From: Parietichytrium sp. I65-24A
Lineage: Eukaryota > Sar > Bigyra > Thraustochytrida > Thraustochytriidae
Direction: 5' to 3'
Assembly (NCBI GenBank): GCA_012862575.1
Contig: BLSF01000160.1
Location: 1 to 16,204 of the forward strand
Length of the DNA stretch: 16,204 bases
The number at the start of each line of letters is the position of its first letter. Positions within the stretch are counted from its first letter, which is position 1. Under the pieces are notes generated by a model. The model did not search any database and was not told the DNA's origin. It saw only the letters and a list, made by a program, of their open reading frames with translations. This document shows positions 16,134-16,204 of the stretch, one piece after another. The position numbers were made by a program, and so were the translations under genes.

Positions 16134-16204
16134 ACGTTCCATAGCACAGAGTGCATGTGTGCTACCTAGGTTTAAATTGTTCATCCAAACTCTTTTTATA
16201 TGCA

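Overview
The window is nuclear DNA from a eukaryote with a compact, intron-poor genome. Evidence: SMYD-type SET/MYND, copine, MAD2 and EMC10 proteins (all eukaryote-specific families), three short GT-AG introns (84 to 112 nt) with GTAAGT donors and CTAAC/CTGAC-type branch points, ATG starts with a purine at -3, no Shine-Dalgarno sites or operon-like overlaps, and about one gene per 2 kb. A unicellular alga or similar protist fits. A red alga of the Porphyridium kind is one guess, but nothing here fixes the lineage. No tRNA, rRNA, transposase, integrase, CRISPR array or viral gene was seen.

Layout, left to right. (1) 1-1620, minus: the 5' part of an armadillo-repeat protein gene that runs off the left edge. 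Its 129-141 bp DNA repeats are the visible tandem array. (2) 2331-3605, plus: a SMYD-like SET/MYND lysine methyltransferase, divergent from gene 1. (3) 4729-5868, plus: a protein with a probable PH-like domain. (4) 6560-8008, plus: a protein with an N-terminal myristoylation motif, a long helical region of unknown kind and a C-terminal three-repeat beta-trefoil-like region. (5) 8296-10265, minus: a copine in three exons (two C2 domains plus a copine-type vWA domain), convergent with gene 4. (6) 11559-12294, plus: the spindle checkpoint protein MAD2, whose first coding exon is only the ATG. (7) 12598-13488, minus: a SWIM zinc-finger protein, convergent with MAD2. (8) 13643-about 14663, minus: an unrecognised coiled-coil/disordered protein with uncertain 5' structure and probably one intron. 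(9) 15360-16133, plus: ER membrane complex subunit EMC10, divergent from gene 8.

The genes do not form an obvious pathway. MAD2 (mitotic checkpoint), EMC10 (ER membrane protein insertion) and SMYD (lysine methylation) are housekeeping functions. Genes 3, 4 and 5 all carry predicted membrane-association modules (PH-like, N-myristoyl, C2), which may be coincidence.

Points most worth a second look: the edge-truncated ARM gene with DNA-homogenised repeats, including a 183 bp exact duplication; the myristoyl/helical/trefoil protein; a TGTACAAA octamer 54-57 nt after three plus-strand stop codons; a Cys-to-His change in the MYND zinc site; and the unresolved gene at 13.6-14.9 kb.
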